A model generated the notes under the pieces. That model did not search any database and was not told the DNA's origin. It saw only the letters and a program-made list of their open reading frames with translations. Below, piece by piece: positions 1 through 6,835 of a stretch of DNA of 64,000 nucleotides. Position 1 is the stretch's first letter. The number at the start of each line of letters is the position of its first letter. The position numbers were made by a program, and so were the translations under genes. The stretch covers positions 60,127 through 124,126 of the forward strand of contig CAAGCF010000040.1 in NCBI GenBank assembly GCA_900768265.1, written 5' to 3'. Origin of the DNA: an uncultured Collinsella sp. (lineage in GTDB: Bacteria > Actinomycetota > Coriobacteriia > Coriobacteriales > Coriobacteriaceae).

Positions 1-21
1 CTAGAGGCAGACGGCGAGTAG
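1..21 (+). CDS. 3' end of an upstream phage gene (probably portal)
   Basis: An open frame enters from the left edge and ends with Leu-Glu-Ala-Asp-Gly-Glu-stop at 19-21, directly before a strong terminator. Portal genes usually precede MuF genes in phages with this order, so a portal C-terminus is likely, but six residues cannot prove it. Confidence 0.35.
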   Translation, partial: LEADGE

Positions 22-24
22 GGA

Positions 25-54
25 AGGGCCCCGGCTTCGGTCGGGGCCCTTTTC
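25..54 (+). terminator. Rho-independent terminator before the MuF gene
   Basis: A 9-bp perfect stem (AGGGCCCCG with CGGGGCCCT) closes a loop containing TTCG and is followed by TTTT. It separates the preceding phage gene from the MuF-toxin gene, so the toxin gene may be transcribed from read-through or from its own promoter. Confidence 0.7.
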
Positions 55-99
55 CGTTATGCGCGGGCGACCATGCGTGCCGACGATTGGAGGCGGCGC

Positions 100-1839
100 A
101 TGGCGAAAGATAGCGCTCACGAGTTCTCAGACGCCGAGATTCGGGCGTTCGAGCGCGAGGTGGCGGGAGTGTACGGCGAGGCGAGCAAGACGGCCTACGC
201 CAACCTCAAGCGCTATCTGGCGCAGTTCGAGGCCGACGACGAGAAGATGCGCGAGCGTCTCGGGGCCGGCGAGATCACCAAGGCGCAATACAGGTCTTGG
301 CGAAGCGGGAAGATCGCGGCGGGCAGGCGCTATCGAATCGTGCTCAAGCAGTGCGCCGAGGCAATGACGCACGCGAACGTCGTCGCGGCCGCCGCCATCG
401 AGGGCAGGCTGCCCGAGGTCTACGCCGAGAACTACAACTACGGCACGTGGCAGGTCGAGAGCGCCGTGGGCGTTGACACGGCCTACGCACTGCAGGACGC
501 CTCGACCGTTCAGAGGCTGCTCACCGATCACGACAGCTACCTGCCAAAGCCGTCCGTCAACGTCGTCAAGGACGTGGCGTGGAACCGCCGGCTCATCGCC
601 AACCAGATCACGCAGGGCGTGCTGCTCGGCGAGTCGATACCAAAGATAGCCAAGCGCATGCAGGACGTGACGGGGGCGAACCGCGCGGCGGCGGTGCGTC
701 TGGCGCGCACCTCGACGACGGCGGCGGAGAACGCCGGGCGCGTCGACAGCTACAAGAGGGCCAAGGGGCTCGGTATCAAGGTGCAGCAGGAATGGGCGGC
801 GACGCTCGACCTGCGCACGCGTTCGAGCCACAGGGAGATTGACCGCGAGAAGGTCGAGGTCGGCGAGAAGTTCAGCAACGGGTGCCGCTACCCGGGCGAC
901 CCCGAGGCGCCGTATGCCCAGACCGCGAACTGCCGGTGCACGCTGGTGGCGTGCTGCGACGGACTCGACGTGCTCGACGGCGAGCGTTTCAGCCGCCTGC
1001 CCGAGGGCATGACCTACGAGGAATGGAAGGCTGGCAAGCCCGCCGTCAACGGCACCAAGCCCGCGAACCGCACCATCTCCGAGTTCATGGAAATGCCCGG
1101 AACCAAGCGCAAGCTGGATGCGGCAGGCGTGTCCAAGACCGAGGCGCGAAAGCGGCTCTCGCGGCAGCTCGAGGACTACGGCATACCGTCCGGCTCGTTC
1201 CGCAAGATGAGCGCCGGCGACCAGCAGAAGGTGTTGGACACGGCGCTTGCGCCCGGTTCGACGCCCATTGTCAACGGGCGGCGCGTTTTCAAGGAGATCA
1301 AGGGCGAGCATTCCGCAGGCTCCGACCTTGCCAAGGTCAACCCGAACTTTAAAACAAAGAAGGACAAAGACGGCAGGTACTCGTACAACTGCCAAAGGTG
1401 CGTTCCGGCGTATGAGGCGAGACGGCGCGGGCTCGACGTCGTTGCGAAGCCGGTTAAGATGAACAAGTGGGGGAAAATATCGGCATATGACCCCTTCGCG
1501 CGCGCCGAGTCGTACAAAAGGGTGTTTCCGGGGGCCACTTGGAAACGTGGTGGCGATAAGCCGGAGAAAGAAATAACGTCATTCCTCCTTGCGGTAAACG
1601 GGGACGCGAGGGCCGAGGTCTCCGTTTCCTGGGACCACGCGCTTTGCGGCAAGAGCGGACGACACGTTTTCGTTGCGGAAAAGACGGGAAACGCTATCAA
1701 GTTCATAGACCCACAGAGCGGTGATGAGGACGTGAGCTGGTATTTTGGTATAATCAAGGCCGAGGAGACGGAGTTCGCGCGAGTTGACGATGCCGAGTTT
1801 GGCGACCTTATTGACGAGTGCCTGACGACAAGAGGTTGA
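100..1839 (+). CDS. MuF-type phage head protein with C-terminal papain-like (Tox-PL) toxin domain
   Basis: The N-terminal half (about residues 1-285) looks like a phage Mu gpF minor head protein. It has the usual Arg/Thr-rich helix, an Asp-x-Arg-Thr-Arg segment and an NCRC motif at 277-280. MuF proteins are minor virion components and can be carried inside the capsid. The C-terminal part (about 410-579) resembles papain-fold toxin domain 1: an NCxxC motif at 431-434, a His at 522 and a DPQ motif with Asp537 form a plausible Cys-His-Asp triad of a glutamine deamidase or protease-like effector. Base composition shifts to lower GC near 1,330, where the toxin part begins, consistent with modular exchange. 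The start at 100 was chosen over the in-frame ATG at 73 because GGAGG lies six bases upstream. It is 579 residues; ordinary MuF proteins are much shorter. Confidence 0.85.
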   Translation: MAKDSAHEFSDAEIRAFEREVAGVYGEASKTAYANLKRYLAQFEADDEKMRERLGAGEITKAQYRSWRSGKIAAGRRYRIVLKQCAEAMTHANVVAAAAIEGRLPEVYAENYNYGTWQVESAVGVDTAYALQDASTVQRLLTDHDSYLPKPSVNVVKDVAWNRRLIANQITQGVLLGESIPKIAKRMQDVTGANRAAAVRLARTSTTAAENAGRVDSYKRAKGLGIKVQQEWAATLDLRTRSSHREIDREKVEVGEKFSNGCRYPGDPEAPYAQTANCRCTLVACCDGLDVLDGERFSRLPEGMTYEEWKAGKPAVNGTKPANRTISEFMEMPGTKRKLDAAGVSKTEARKRLSRQLEDYGIPSGSFRKMSAGDQQKVLDTALAPGSTPIVNGRRVFKEIKGEHSAGSDLAKVNPNFKTKKDKDGRYSYNCQRCVPAYEARRRGLDVVAKPVKMNKWGKISAYDPFARAESYKRVFPGATWKRGGDKPEKEITSFLLAVNGDARAEVSVSWDHALCGKSGRHVFVAEKTGNAIKFIDPQSGDEDVSWYFGIIKAEETEFARVDDAEFGDLIDECLTTRG

Positions 1840-1840
1840 T

Positions 1841-2107
1841 ATGCTCACATTGGAAGAGGCCATAAAGCCGATTCTGGAAGAGGAGGCCGTAGACGGATAC
1901 GGCCCAGTGTGCGCATACGAGGGCAAATATCATTGGTTCGTCGGTTTCGGCTTCGATGGAAAGATGACCCCGGGCGACACTCCTTATGCCATCGACAAGG
2001 AAACGGGCAGGATTGACTTCTTTCCGATTCCATTTTTCCTCAGAGGCGAGAGTCCATCGGCTATCGAGCTTGAGATGGACAAGGCCCACGAGGTAAAAGT
2101 CCAATAG
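1841..2107 (+). CDS. Candidate immunity protein for the MuF toxin
   Basis: This 88-residue acidic protein starts one base after the toxin stop codon, with AGAGG five bases before the ATG, so it is translationally coupled to the toxin. It has an N-terminal helix (LTLEEAIKPILEEEA), then an aromatic beta-rich core with a KYHWFVGF segment, and an Asp/Glu-rich overall composition. Small acidic proteins directly downstream of polymorphic toxins are typically their immunity partners, and the fold pattern recalls the Imm35/YrhB type, but no family is certain. It is absent from usual phage head modules, and a terminator directly follows it. Function is inferred from position only. Confidence 0.65.
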   Translation: MLTLEEAIKPILEEEAVDGYGPVCAYEGKYHWFVGFGFDGKMTPGDTPYAIDKETGRIDFFPIPFFLRGESPSAIELEMDKAHEVKVQ

Positions 2108-2117
2108 ATCACAGCAG

Positions 2118-2142
2118 GCCCCGCCACGGCGGGGCTTTTTTC
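2118..2142 (+). terminator. Rho-independent terminator after the immunity gene
   Basis: The stem GCCCCGCC/GGCGGGGC has a two-base loop and is followed by seven T residues. Together with the terminator at 25-54 it isolates the toxin-immunity pair as its own transcription unit inside the head module. Confidence 0.8.
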
Positions 2143-2192
2143 ATGCCGCGTGACCGTGCCGCGACACTGCCCGCAGAGAGATTGGGGCAGGC

Positions 2193-2414
2193 ATGAAAGA
2201 GCTATTCACTTGTGCGAACTGCGGCGACTGCGCCGTAAAGCTGGGTTTCGGCTTTACGTTCCCGGATACCTACATCTGCACGCGGCGCGGCGACGAGGTT
2301 GAGCCCGACGACGGCTGCACGCTCGGGTGCGCCGGCGTGCCGATGCAGGCCATCGAGGCCATCGAGGCGGACGTCGACGGTCGCGTTGGCTACGGCTGCG
2401 AGGTGCTCGACTGA
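2193..2414 (+). CDS. Small cysteine-rich phage protein
   Basis: The product has 73 residues, preceded by a purine-rich GGGGCAGG ribosome binding site. Cysteines at 7, 10, 13, 29, 42 and 46, including a CANCGDC cluster, suggest a small metal-binding (zinc-ribbon-like) module. The stop codon overlaps the ATG of the next gene (ATGA arrangement), so the two are co-translated. I do not recognise the family. Position between MuF and the head-completion genes suggests a structural or assembly role. Confidence 0.6.
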   Translation: MKELFTCANCGDCAVKLGFGFTFPDTYICTRRGDEVEPDDGCTLGCAGVPMQAIEAIEADVDGRVGYGCEVLD

Positions 2415-2836
2415 TGGCTTACGGGCTCGTCGGCGGCGTCGGCGACCACGGGCGGCACGGCACCCTCATCACCGAGGAGATCGTAAACGCCGCGAAGCTG
2501 GATACCGCCGAGTGCATCGAGATACGGCAGAACAACATCGAGCAGGTCGAGAAGGCCCTCTTGCGCGCCTACAAGACGGGCCTGGAGGAGATAGGCCTCG
2601 TCGCGGAGGGCTACGCCAAGGCGACGTGTCCGGTCGATACGGGCAGGTTGCGCAACTCCGTCACGCACCTACTCAAAGGCTACGACTGCTTCATCGGGAC
2701 CAACGTCGAGTACGCGCCGTACGTCGAGGAGGGGACTTCCCGCATGAAGGGCAAGCACTTCCTGCGCAAGGCGGCAACGGGTCACGGCGATACGTACCGG
2801 GCGATTCTCGAGAAGCACCTGAGGGGTGGCGCGTAG
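2414..2836 (+). CDS. HK97 gp10-like head-tail completion protein
   Basis: This 140-residue protein matches the pattern of the HK97 gp10 family: a central helix, then a CPVDTGRLRNS segment typical of the family, followed by YAPYVEEGTS and a C-terminal helix. These proteins act at the head-tail joining region. The start at 2,414 overlaps the previous stop codon; upstream in-frame codons are Arg-rich and unlikely to be coding. It lies before the scaffold gene, whereas gp10-type genes more often follow the coat gene, so the order here is slightly unusual. Confidence 0.75.
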   Translation: MAYGLVGGVGDHGRHGTLITEEIVNAAKLDTAECIEIRQNNIEQVEKALLRAYKTGLEEIGLVAEGYAKATCPVDTGRLRNSVTHLLKGYDCFIGTNVEYAPYVEEGTSRMKGKHFLRKAATGHGDTYRAILEKHLRGGA

Positions 2837-2945
2837 GGCCGCGTTACTCCGCTTGGATACTCACCCTTGCCGCGAGGTATTGCGGCGCGGGCCCTGCCGA
2901 GGCAACAGGCTGGGACCCGCCCATTCCGAAGCAAGGGAGATTCTG

Positions 2946-3509
2946 TTGGCACTCACGCGAAAGATGCTCAAGGCAATGGGCATCGAGGACGAGAAGATCG
3001 ACCAGATCATCGAGGAGCACGCCGAGAGCGTGGACGCGCTCAAGGCGCAGCGCGACGAGCTCAAGGAGGCCGCGGGCAAGGCGGACGGCTACAAGAAGGA
3101 GCTGGACGCGCTCAAGGCCAAGGGCGAGGGCGCGGGCGAGTACGAGGAAAAGTACAAGGCCGCCGTCAAGAACCTAGAGGACTACAAGGCCAAGGTCGAG
3201 GGCGAGAAAGCCGCAGCCGAGAAGCGCGGCCTGTACCGAGAGCTGCTCAAGTCGGCGGGCGTCGACCCCAAGCGCATCGAGACCGTTCTCAAGGTCTCCG
3301 ACCTCGAGAACGTGACCGTCAAGGACGGCGCTATCGAGGGTGCGGACAAGCTCACCGAGGGCATCAAGGCCGACTGGGCCGACTTCATCGCAACCACAAC
3401 CGTCAAGGGCGCCGACGTGGCCCACGCCCCCAAGGGCGAGGGCGGCAAGGACATCAACGAAATGAGCACCGCCGAGTACATGAAGTACAAGGCGGAGCAG
3501 AGAGGCTAA
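2946..3509 (+). CDS. Phage scaffolding protein (GP20-like)
   Basis: The 187-residue protein is highly charged and almost entirely helical, with long coiled-coil Lys/Glu/Ala repeats (about residues 25-95) and a Gly-rich, Lys-rich tail. This is typical of GP20-type scaffolding proteins, which guide coat assembly and then leave the procapsid. It lies directly before the coat gene, as expected. A TTG start at 2,946 is preferred because GGGAG lies 6-10 bases upstream and the protein then begins MALTRKMLKAMG. The 109 bases before it (2,837-2,945) hold no recognised feature. Confidence 0.8.
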   Translation: MALTRKMLKAMGIEDEKIDQIIEEHAESVDALKAQRDELKEAAGKADGYKKELDALKAKGEGAGEYEEKYKAAVKNLEDYKAKVEGEKAAAEKRGLYRELLKSAGVDPKRIETVLKVSDLENVTVKDGAIEGADKLTEGIKADWADFIATTTVKGADVAHAPKGEGGKDINEMSTAEYMKYKAEQRG

Positions 3510-3518
3510 GGGGTTTCT

Positions 3519-4400
3519 ATGTCGAACACCATCCTTACACCCAACATCATCGCCAACGAGGCGCTGGACGTTCTGCGCACCAACGCCGTCATGGCCAACC
3601 TCGTCCACCGCGACTACTCCTCCGAGTTCGTCGCCGGCGTGGGCGACACCATCACCGTCCGCAAGCCCGCTACCTTCGAGGCCAAGGAGTTTACTACCGA
3701 GGTCGAGGTGCAGGACGCCACGGAGGGCAAGGTCCCCGTCAAGATGGACAAGCTGCTCGACGTGACGTTCGCCGTCACGTCCAAGGAGCTGACGATGGGC
3801 ATCGTCGACTTCTCCGCGCAGTTCCTCGTCCCCGCGATGCAGGCCTTCGCCGACAAGATCGACGGCTACCTGCTCGCGCTCGAGAAGGACGTCACGAACC
3901 GCGTCGACCACGCCAAGGGCGCCATCGCCGTGGCGGACATCATCGCCGCCCGCAAGTTCCTCGTGGACGCCAAGGCGCCCTCTACGGAGCGCCGCTTCGT
4001 CTACGGCTCCCAGGCCGAGGCCGACCTGCTCAACACCGAGGCGTTCACCAACGCCTCCGCCGTCGGCGACAACGGCACCGCCCTCAAGGAGGCATCGCTT
4101 GGCCGCAAGTACGGCCTCGACTTCTACTGCGACCAGAACGTTCAGAAGACGACCGCCGAGACGGCGAACTACACGCCGTCCATCGCGTTCCACAAGAACG
4201 CCTTCGCGCTCGTGACCCGCCAGCTCGAGATGCCGCTCGGCGCGCCCAAGGCCTTCTCTACCTCCTACGACGGCTTCGGCCTGCGCGTCGTGCAGGGCTA
4301 CGACCAGAAGACCAAGACCGACACCGTCTCCATCGACATGCTCTGCGGCGTCAAGACCCTCAGCCCCGAGCTCGCCGCGGTCATCACCGATAAGCGATAG
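3519..4400 (+). CDS. Major capsid protein, P22 coat (gp5) family
   Basis: This 293-residue protein begins with the hallmark of the P22-gp5-like coat family found in many Gram-positive phages: an N-terminal helix (NTILTPNIIANEALDVL), then a VGDTITVRKP strand region. It forms the icosahedral shell. It follows the scaffold by nine bases and precedes the connector genes. Length and composition are normal for the family; no truncation is seen. Confidence 0.85.
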   Translation: MSNTILTPNIIANEALDVLRTNAVMANLVHRDYSSEFVAGVGDTITVRKPATFEAKEFTTEVEVQDATEGKVPVKMDKLLDVTFAVTSKELTMGIVDFSAQFLVPAMQAFADKIDGYLLALEKDVTNRVDHAKGAIAVADIIAARKFLVDAKAPSTERRFVYGSQAEADLLNTEAFTNASAVGDNGTALKEASLGRKYGLDFYCDQNVQKTTAETANYTPSIAFHKNAFALVTRQLEMPLGAPKAFSTSYDGFGLRVVQGYDQKTKTDTVSIDMLCGVKTLSPELAAVITDKR

Positions 4401-4408
4401 GCGCAGAG

Positions 4409-4825
4409 ATGCTCGAGCAGGTGCTTCTGTCGCTGCGCAACTGGTTCGTCGCTGACAAGCGCACGGGGCGCGTCCGTATCGAGGACGGCCGCCTCGTGCC
4501 GCCCGCGGCCCTCGGCCTCAAGGAGGGCCAGTACGTCCGCATCACGGGCTCGACCTTCAACGACGGGCTGCACGCGTGGCCCTACAACGGGCTCACGGAC
4601 GAGGAGTTCGTCGGCACCGTCTGGGCGCTCGCCGTGCCGCAGGCCGTGGTCGACCTCGCTGATGAAATCGCGGCGTGGCAGACCGAGCACGCCAAGGAGC
4701 TGGACAGCCCGTACGCATCCGAGAGCTTCGGCGGCTACAGCTACACGCGCGTCGGCGGCGACGGCTCGCCCATCACGTGGCGGCAGCAGTTCAAGGCGCG
4801 TCTCGACCCTTGGAGAAAGCTGTGA
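4409..4825 (+). CDS. Head-tail connector protein (gp6-like candidate)
   Basis: The 138-residue product lies immediately after the coat gene, where the head-tail adaptor is encoded in this phage type. The sequence has a beta-rich N-terminal part with LKEGQYVRITGS, a Trp/Tyr-containing middle, and a helix followed by a GGYSYTR segment near residue 110, common among connector proteins of Gram-positive phages. Its stop codon overlaps the GTG start of the next gene. The assignment is mainly from position. Confidence 0.6.
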   Translation: MLEQVLLSLRNWFVADKRTGRVRIEDGRLVPPAALGLKEGQYVRITGSTFNDGLHAWPYNGLTDEEFVGTVWALAVPQAVVDLADEIAAWQTEHAKELDSPYASESFGGYSYTRVGGDGSPITWRQQFKARLDPWRKL

Positions 4826-5175
4826 GCCGCCTGTACGAGCGCATGGCGGTGGCGTGCACGAGGCTCGTCGCAAAGACCGAGCCTGACGGCGAGGGCGGCT
4901 TCAAGACCGTCCTCACCGTCGGCGACGGCTTCACGGCGGCGATCGTGCGCGACAGCTCCACGGCCTCGCGCATCGCGGAGCACGACGGCGTGAGGAACGT
5001 CTACACCGTGACGACCGCCGAGCCGCTGCGGTACGGCGACCTCTTCCAGCGTGCGTTCGACGGGCAGGTATTCCGCTGCACGTCGAACGCGGACGACGGC
5101 GCCGCGCCGTGCTGCGCGTCGTTCAGCTTCGGCCAGTGCAGCGCGGAGGAGTGGGAGGTGCCGGATGGCGACTAA
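4822..5175 (+). CDS. Head-closure / minor capsid protein
   Basis: This 117-residue protein begins at a GTG that overlaps the previous stop codon, with GGAGAAAG four bases upstream. It is beta-rich and ends in a Cys-rich stretch (CCASFSFGQC). Position (second gene after coat, before the tail terminator and tube) and size match head-closure proteins, which seal the portal after packaging. I cannot name a precise family. Confidence 0.55.
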   Translation: MSRLYERMAVACTRLVAKTEPDGEGGFKTVLTVGDGFTAAIVRDSSTASRIAEHDGVRNVYTVTTAEPLRYGDLFQRAFDGQVFRCTSNADDGAAPCCASFSFGQCSAEEWEVPDGD

Positions 5176-5533
5176 GGCGGCAGCGCTGCAGGCGTGGCTC
5201 GAGGGCTTCGGGCTGCCCGTGTACCGCGACTCGGCGGTGCCGGGCGAGGCAAAGATGCCCTACATCACCTACGACCTGCCGACCGCGGCATTCGGCACGC
5301 AGTGCAACTCCGAGGTGAACCTCTGGTTCCGTACATCGTCCGAGGCCGCGCCCAACGCCAAGGCCGAGGAGGTCGCCCGGGCGCTGGGGCTGTCGGGCGT
5401 GCTACTGCCGTGCGACGGCGGCGGCATGTGGGTGATGCAGGGCGATCCGTTCTGCAACGCCATGGCCGACGAGGACAACGCCGTGAAGCGCCGAATCATC
5501 AACCTGACCATTGAGTACATGACCAGCTACTAG
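5165..5533 (+). CDS. Tail terminator-like protein
   Basis: The 122-residue product starts inside the end of the previous gene, eleven bases before its stop, with GGAGGTG upstream. The N-terminal helix (KAAALQAWLEGFGLPVYRD), the PYITYDLP strand and the C-terminal KRRIINLTIEYMTSY strand fit small tail-terminator proteins that cap the tail tube. It lies directly before the tail-tube gene, as expected for this role. Confidence 0.6.
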   Translation: MATKAAALQAWLEGFGLPVYRDSAVPGEAKMPYITYDLPTAAFGTQCNSEVNLWFRTSSEAAPNAKAEEVARALGLSGVLLPCDGGGMWVMQGDPFCNAMADEDNAVKRRIINLTIEYMTSY

Positions 5534-5541
5534 GAGGTCAT

Positions 5542-6111
5542 ATGTCTAAGTTCACGCGCATCCCCGAGAACACGTTCAAGGAGATCGTCATCAACGCGGG
5601 CCTGCTCGCCACGAATTTCAACCCCAAGACCGCCGAGGTCGCGGAGTCCGAGCTGATGGGCGCGACGAGCGGCGGAACCAGCTTCGCCGCCACGCCCAAC
5701 TTCATCGACTACGGCGAGGACATCGACAACTGCCCCGCCAACACGATGGAGCTCAAACGTATCGACAGCATCGAGGCCAAGCTGAGCGGCACCTTCGTGA
5801 CGCTGAACACCGCGCTCGGCAAGAAGCTCGCAGCCGCAGCCGACGAGACCGAGGGGAAGATCGTCCCGCGCTCCGCACTCTCGGAGGAGGACTTCGCCGA
5901 CATCTGGCTCATCGGCGATTACTCGGGCGAGAACGGCAACGGCTATATCGCCATCCGCCTCATCAACGCGCTCAACACGGGCGGTCTGCAAATCACGACG
6001 CAGAACAAGGCCAAGGGCCAGTTCGCGTTCGAGTTCACGGGCCACTACTCAATCAAGAACCCCGAGATCGTGCCCTACGAGCTGTATATCAAACAGGAGA
6101 TTGGAGCCTAA
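5542..6111 (+). CDS. Major tail (tube) protein
   Basis: This 189-residue protein has the beta-rich profile of phage tail-tube subunits, with a TSGGTSFAATPNFIDYGEDI segment (residues about 35-55) and a C-terminal GHYSIKNPEIVPYELYI. The ATG is preceded by AGGAGG. It polymerises around the tape measure. It is followed three bases later by the tail chaperone gene, the standard order. Confidence 0.85.
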   Translation: MSKFTRIPENTFKEIVINAGLLATNFNPKTAEVAESELMGATSGGTSFAATPNFIDYGEDIDNCPANTMELKRIDSIEAKLSGTFVTLNTALGKKLAAAADETEGKIVPRSALSEEDFADIWLIGDYSGENGNGYIAIRLINALNTGGLQITTQNKAKGQFAFEFTGHYSIKNPEIVPYELYIKQEIGA

Positions 6112-6113
6112 CC

Positions 6114-6539
6114 ATGAAGCTTGAGAACCTTAACGCCGACGAGTTCCAGAACGCCATGTGCCTGCTGGCGGACGTTGCCGAGGACGTCATGAACGGCGAA
6201 CTCGGCGCGAAGGCCAAGGCCGCCTACGCCAAGTTCCGCTCCGACTCCGCCAAGGCCAAGGCCAAGGCGACCGCCAAGGCCAAGGGCGACCCCGAGGCCG
6301 CGAAGGCAGCCGCCACCGCCGAGGTCAACGGCCTCGCCGTGGACATGGTAGTGGGGCTTCTGCCCGACGTGCTGCGCCAGGGTGGCGAGATCAGCTACAA
6401 GCTGCTCGCCGCACTCGACGGCCAGACGCTCGAGGAGTACAAGGCCGACTTCACCGTCAAGAAGTGGGTGAACGACATCAAGGATGCCATCGACGGTATC
6501 GACGGCATCAAGGACGTCCTGGCTCCTTTTTTTGGATAG
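6114..6539 (+). CDS. Tail assembly chaperone, short (zero-frame) form
   Basis: The 141-residue protein is a helical, Ala/Lys-rich chaperone of the lambda gpG type, acting on the tape measure during tail assembly. It contains a Lys-Ala repeat stretch near residues 45-60. Its last codons run through T TTT TTT, then GGA TAG. A downstream open frame in the -1 register continues to 6,835, so the gene yields a short form and a frameshifted long form. Confidence 0.8.
   Translation: MKLENLNADEFQNAMCLLADVAEDVMNGELGAKAKAAYAKFRSDSAKAKAKATAKAKGDPEAAKAAATAEVNGLAVDMVVGLLPDVLRQGGEISYKLLAALDGQTLEEYKADFTVKKWVNDIKDAIDGIDGIKDVLAPFFG
6527..6533 (+). other. Programmed -1 frameshift site (T TTT TTT)
   Basis: Seven consecutive T residues sit so that the two zero-frame Phe codons (6528-6530, 6531-6533) can both re-pair one base back. 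The -1 frame then reads Trp-Ile-Ala-Ala and stays open to 6,835, while the zero frame stops six bases later. This is the position where lambda G/GT-type frameshifting occurs in tailed phages. Confidence 0.8.
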
Positions 6540-6835
6540 CCGCCGAGGACCCATCTCACATATGGCTCTGTCTGGGCGAGTACGTCGGGCCACGGCGTGC
6601 TCGCCCTTTCTCTAGGTACATGGTCGCGCGGTGGCGCGAGCGGGACGAGCGGGAGGCGTTCCGTGTGTATCTGAGCGAGTCGGTGCGCCTCATGGCGCAG
6701 GGGAAGTGGCTCAAGGAGCCCTTCCTGAGCATCGTCAACGGCGGTGCGGGCGATGGGTCCGAGGCGGAGGACACGCGCGGCGGCGACGAGATCGCCGCAG
6801 ACATCATCGAGCGGATGGGATTGAAGGTGGTCTAG
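6533..6835 (+). CDS. Tail assembly chaperone, frameshift extension (GT-type)
   Basis: About 100 residues beginning WIAAEDPSHIW are reached only by -1 slippage at 6,527-6,533; the region has no convincing start codon of its own. It contains an Arg-rich helix (YMVARWRERDEREAFRVYL) and a C-terminal acidic part. In the lambda model the T part of the fusion recruits tail-tube subunits while the G part binds the tape measure. The stop codon abuts the GTG of the tape measure gene. Confidence 0.75.
   Translation, partial: WIAAEDPSHIWLCLGEYVGPRRARPFSRYMVARWRERDEREAFRVYLSESVRLMAQGKWLKEPFLSIVNGGAGDGSEAEDTRGGDEIAADIIERMGLKVV

Noticed and set aside
127..1395. 422-codon minus-strand frame opposite the MuF gene
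   Set aside because: Low-complexity Arg/Leu/Val/His-rich translation typical of antisense to a high-GC gene; the plus frame has clear MuF motifs.
6158..6835. Separate 225-codon gene overlapping the tail chaperone
   Set aside because: Its first 120 codons are an Arg-rich shadow of the chaperone; only the part after the slippery heptamer is real and is reached by frameshifting.
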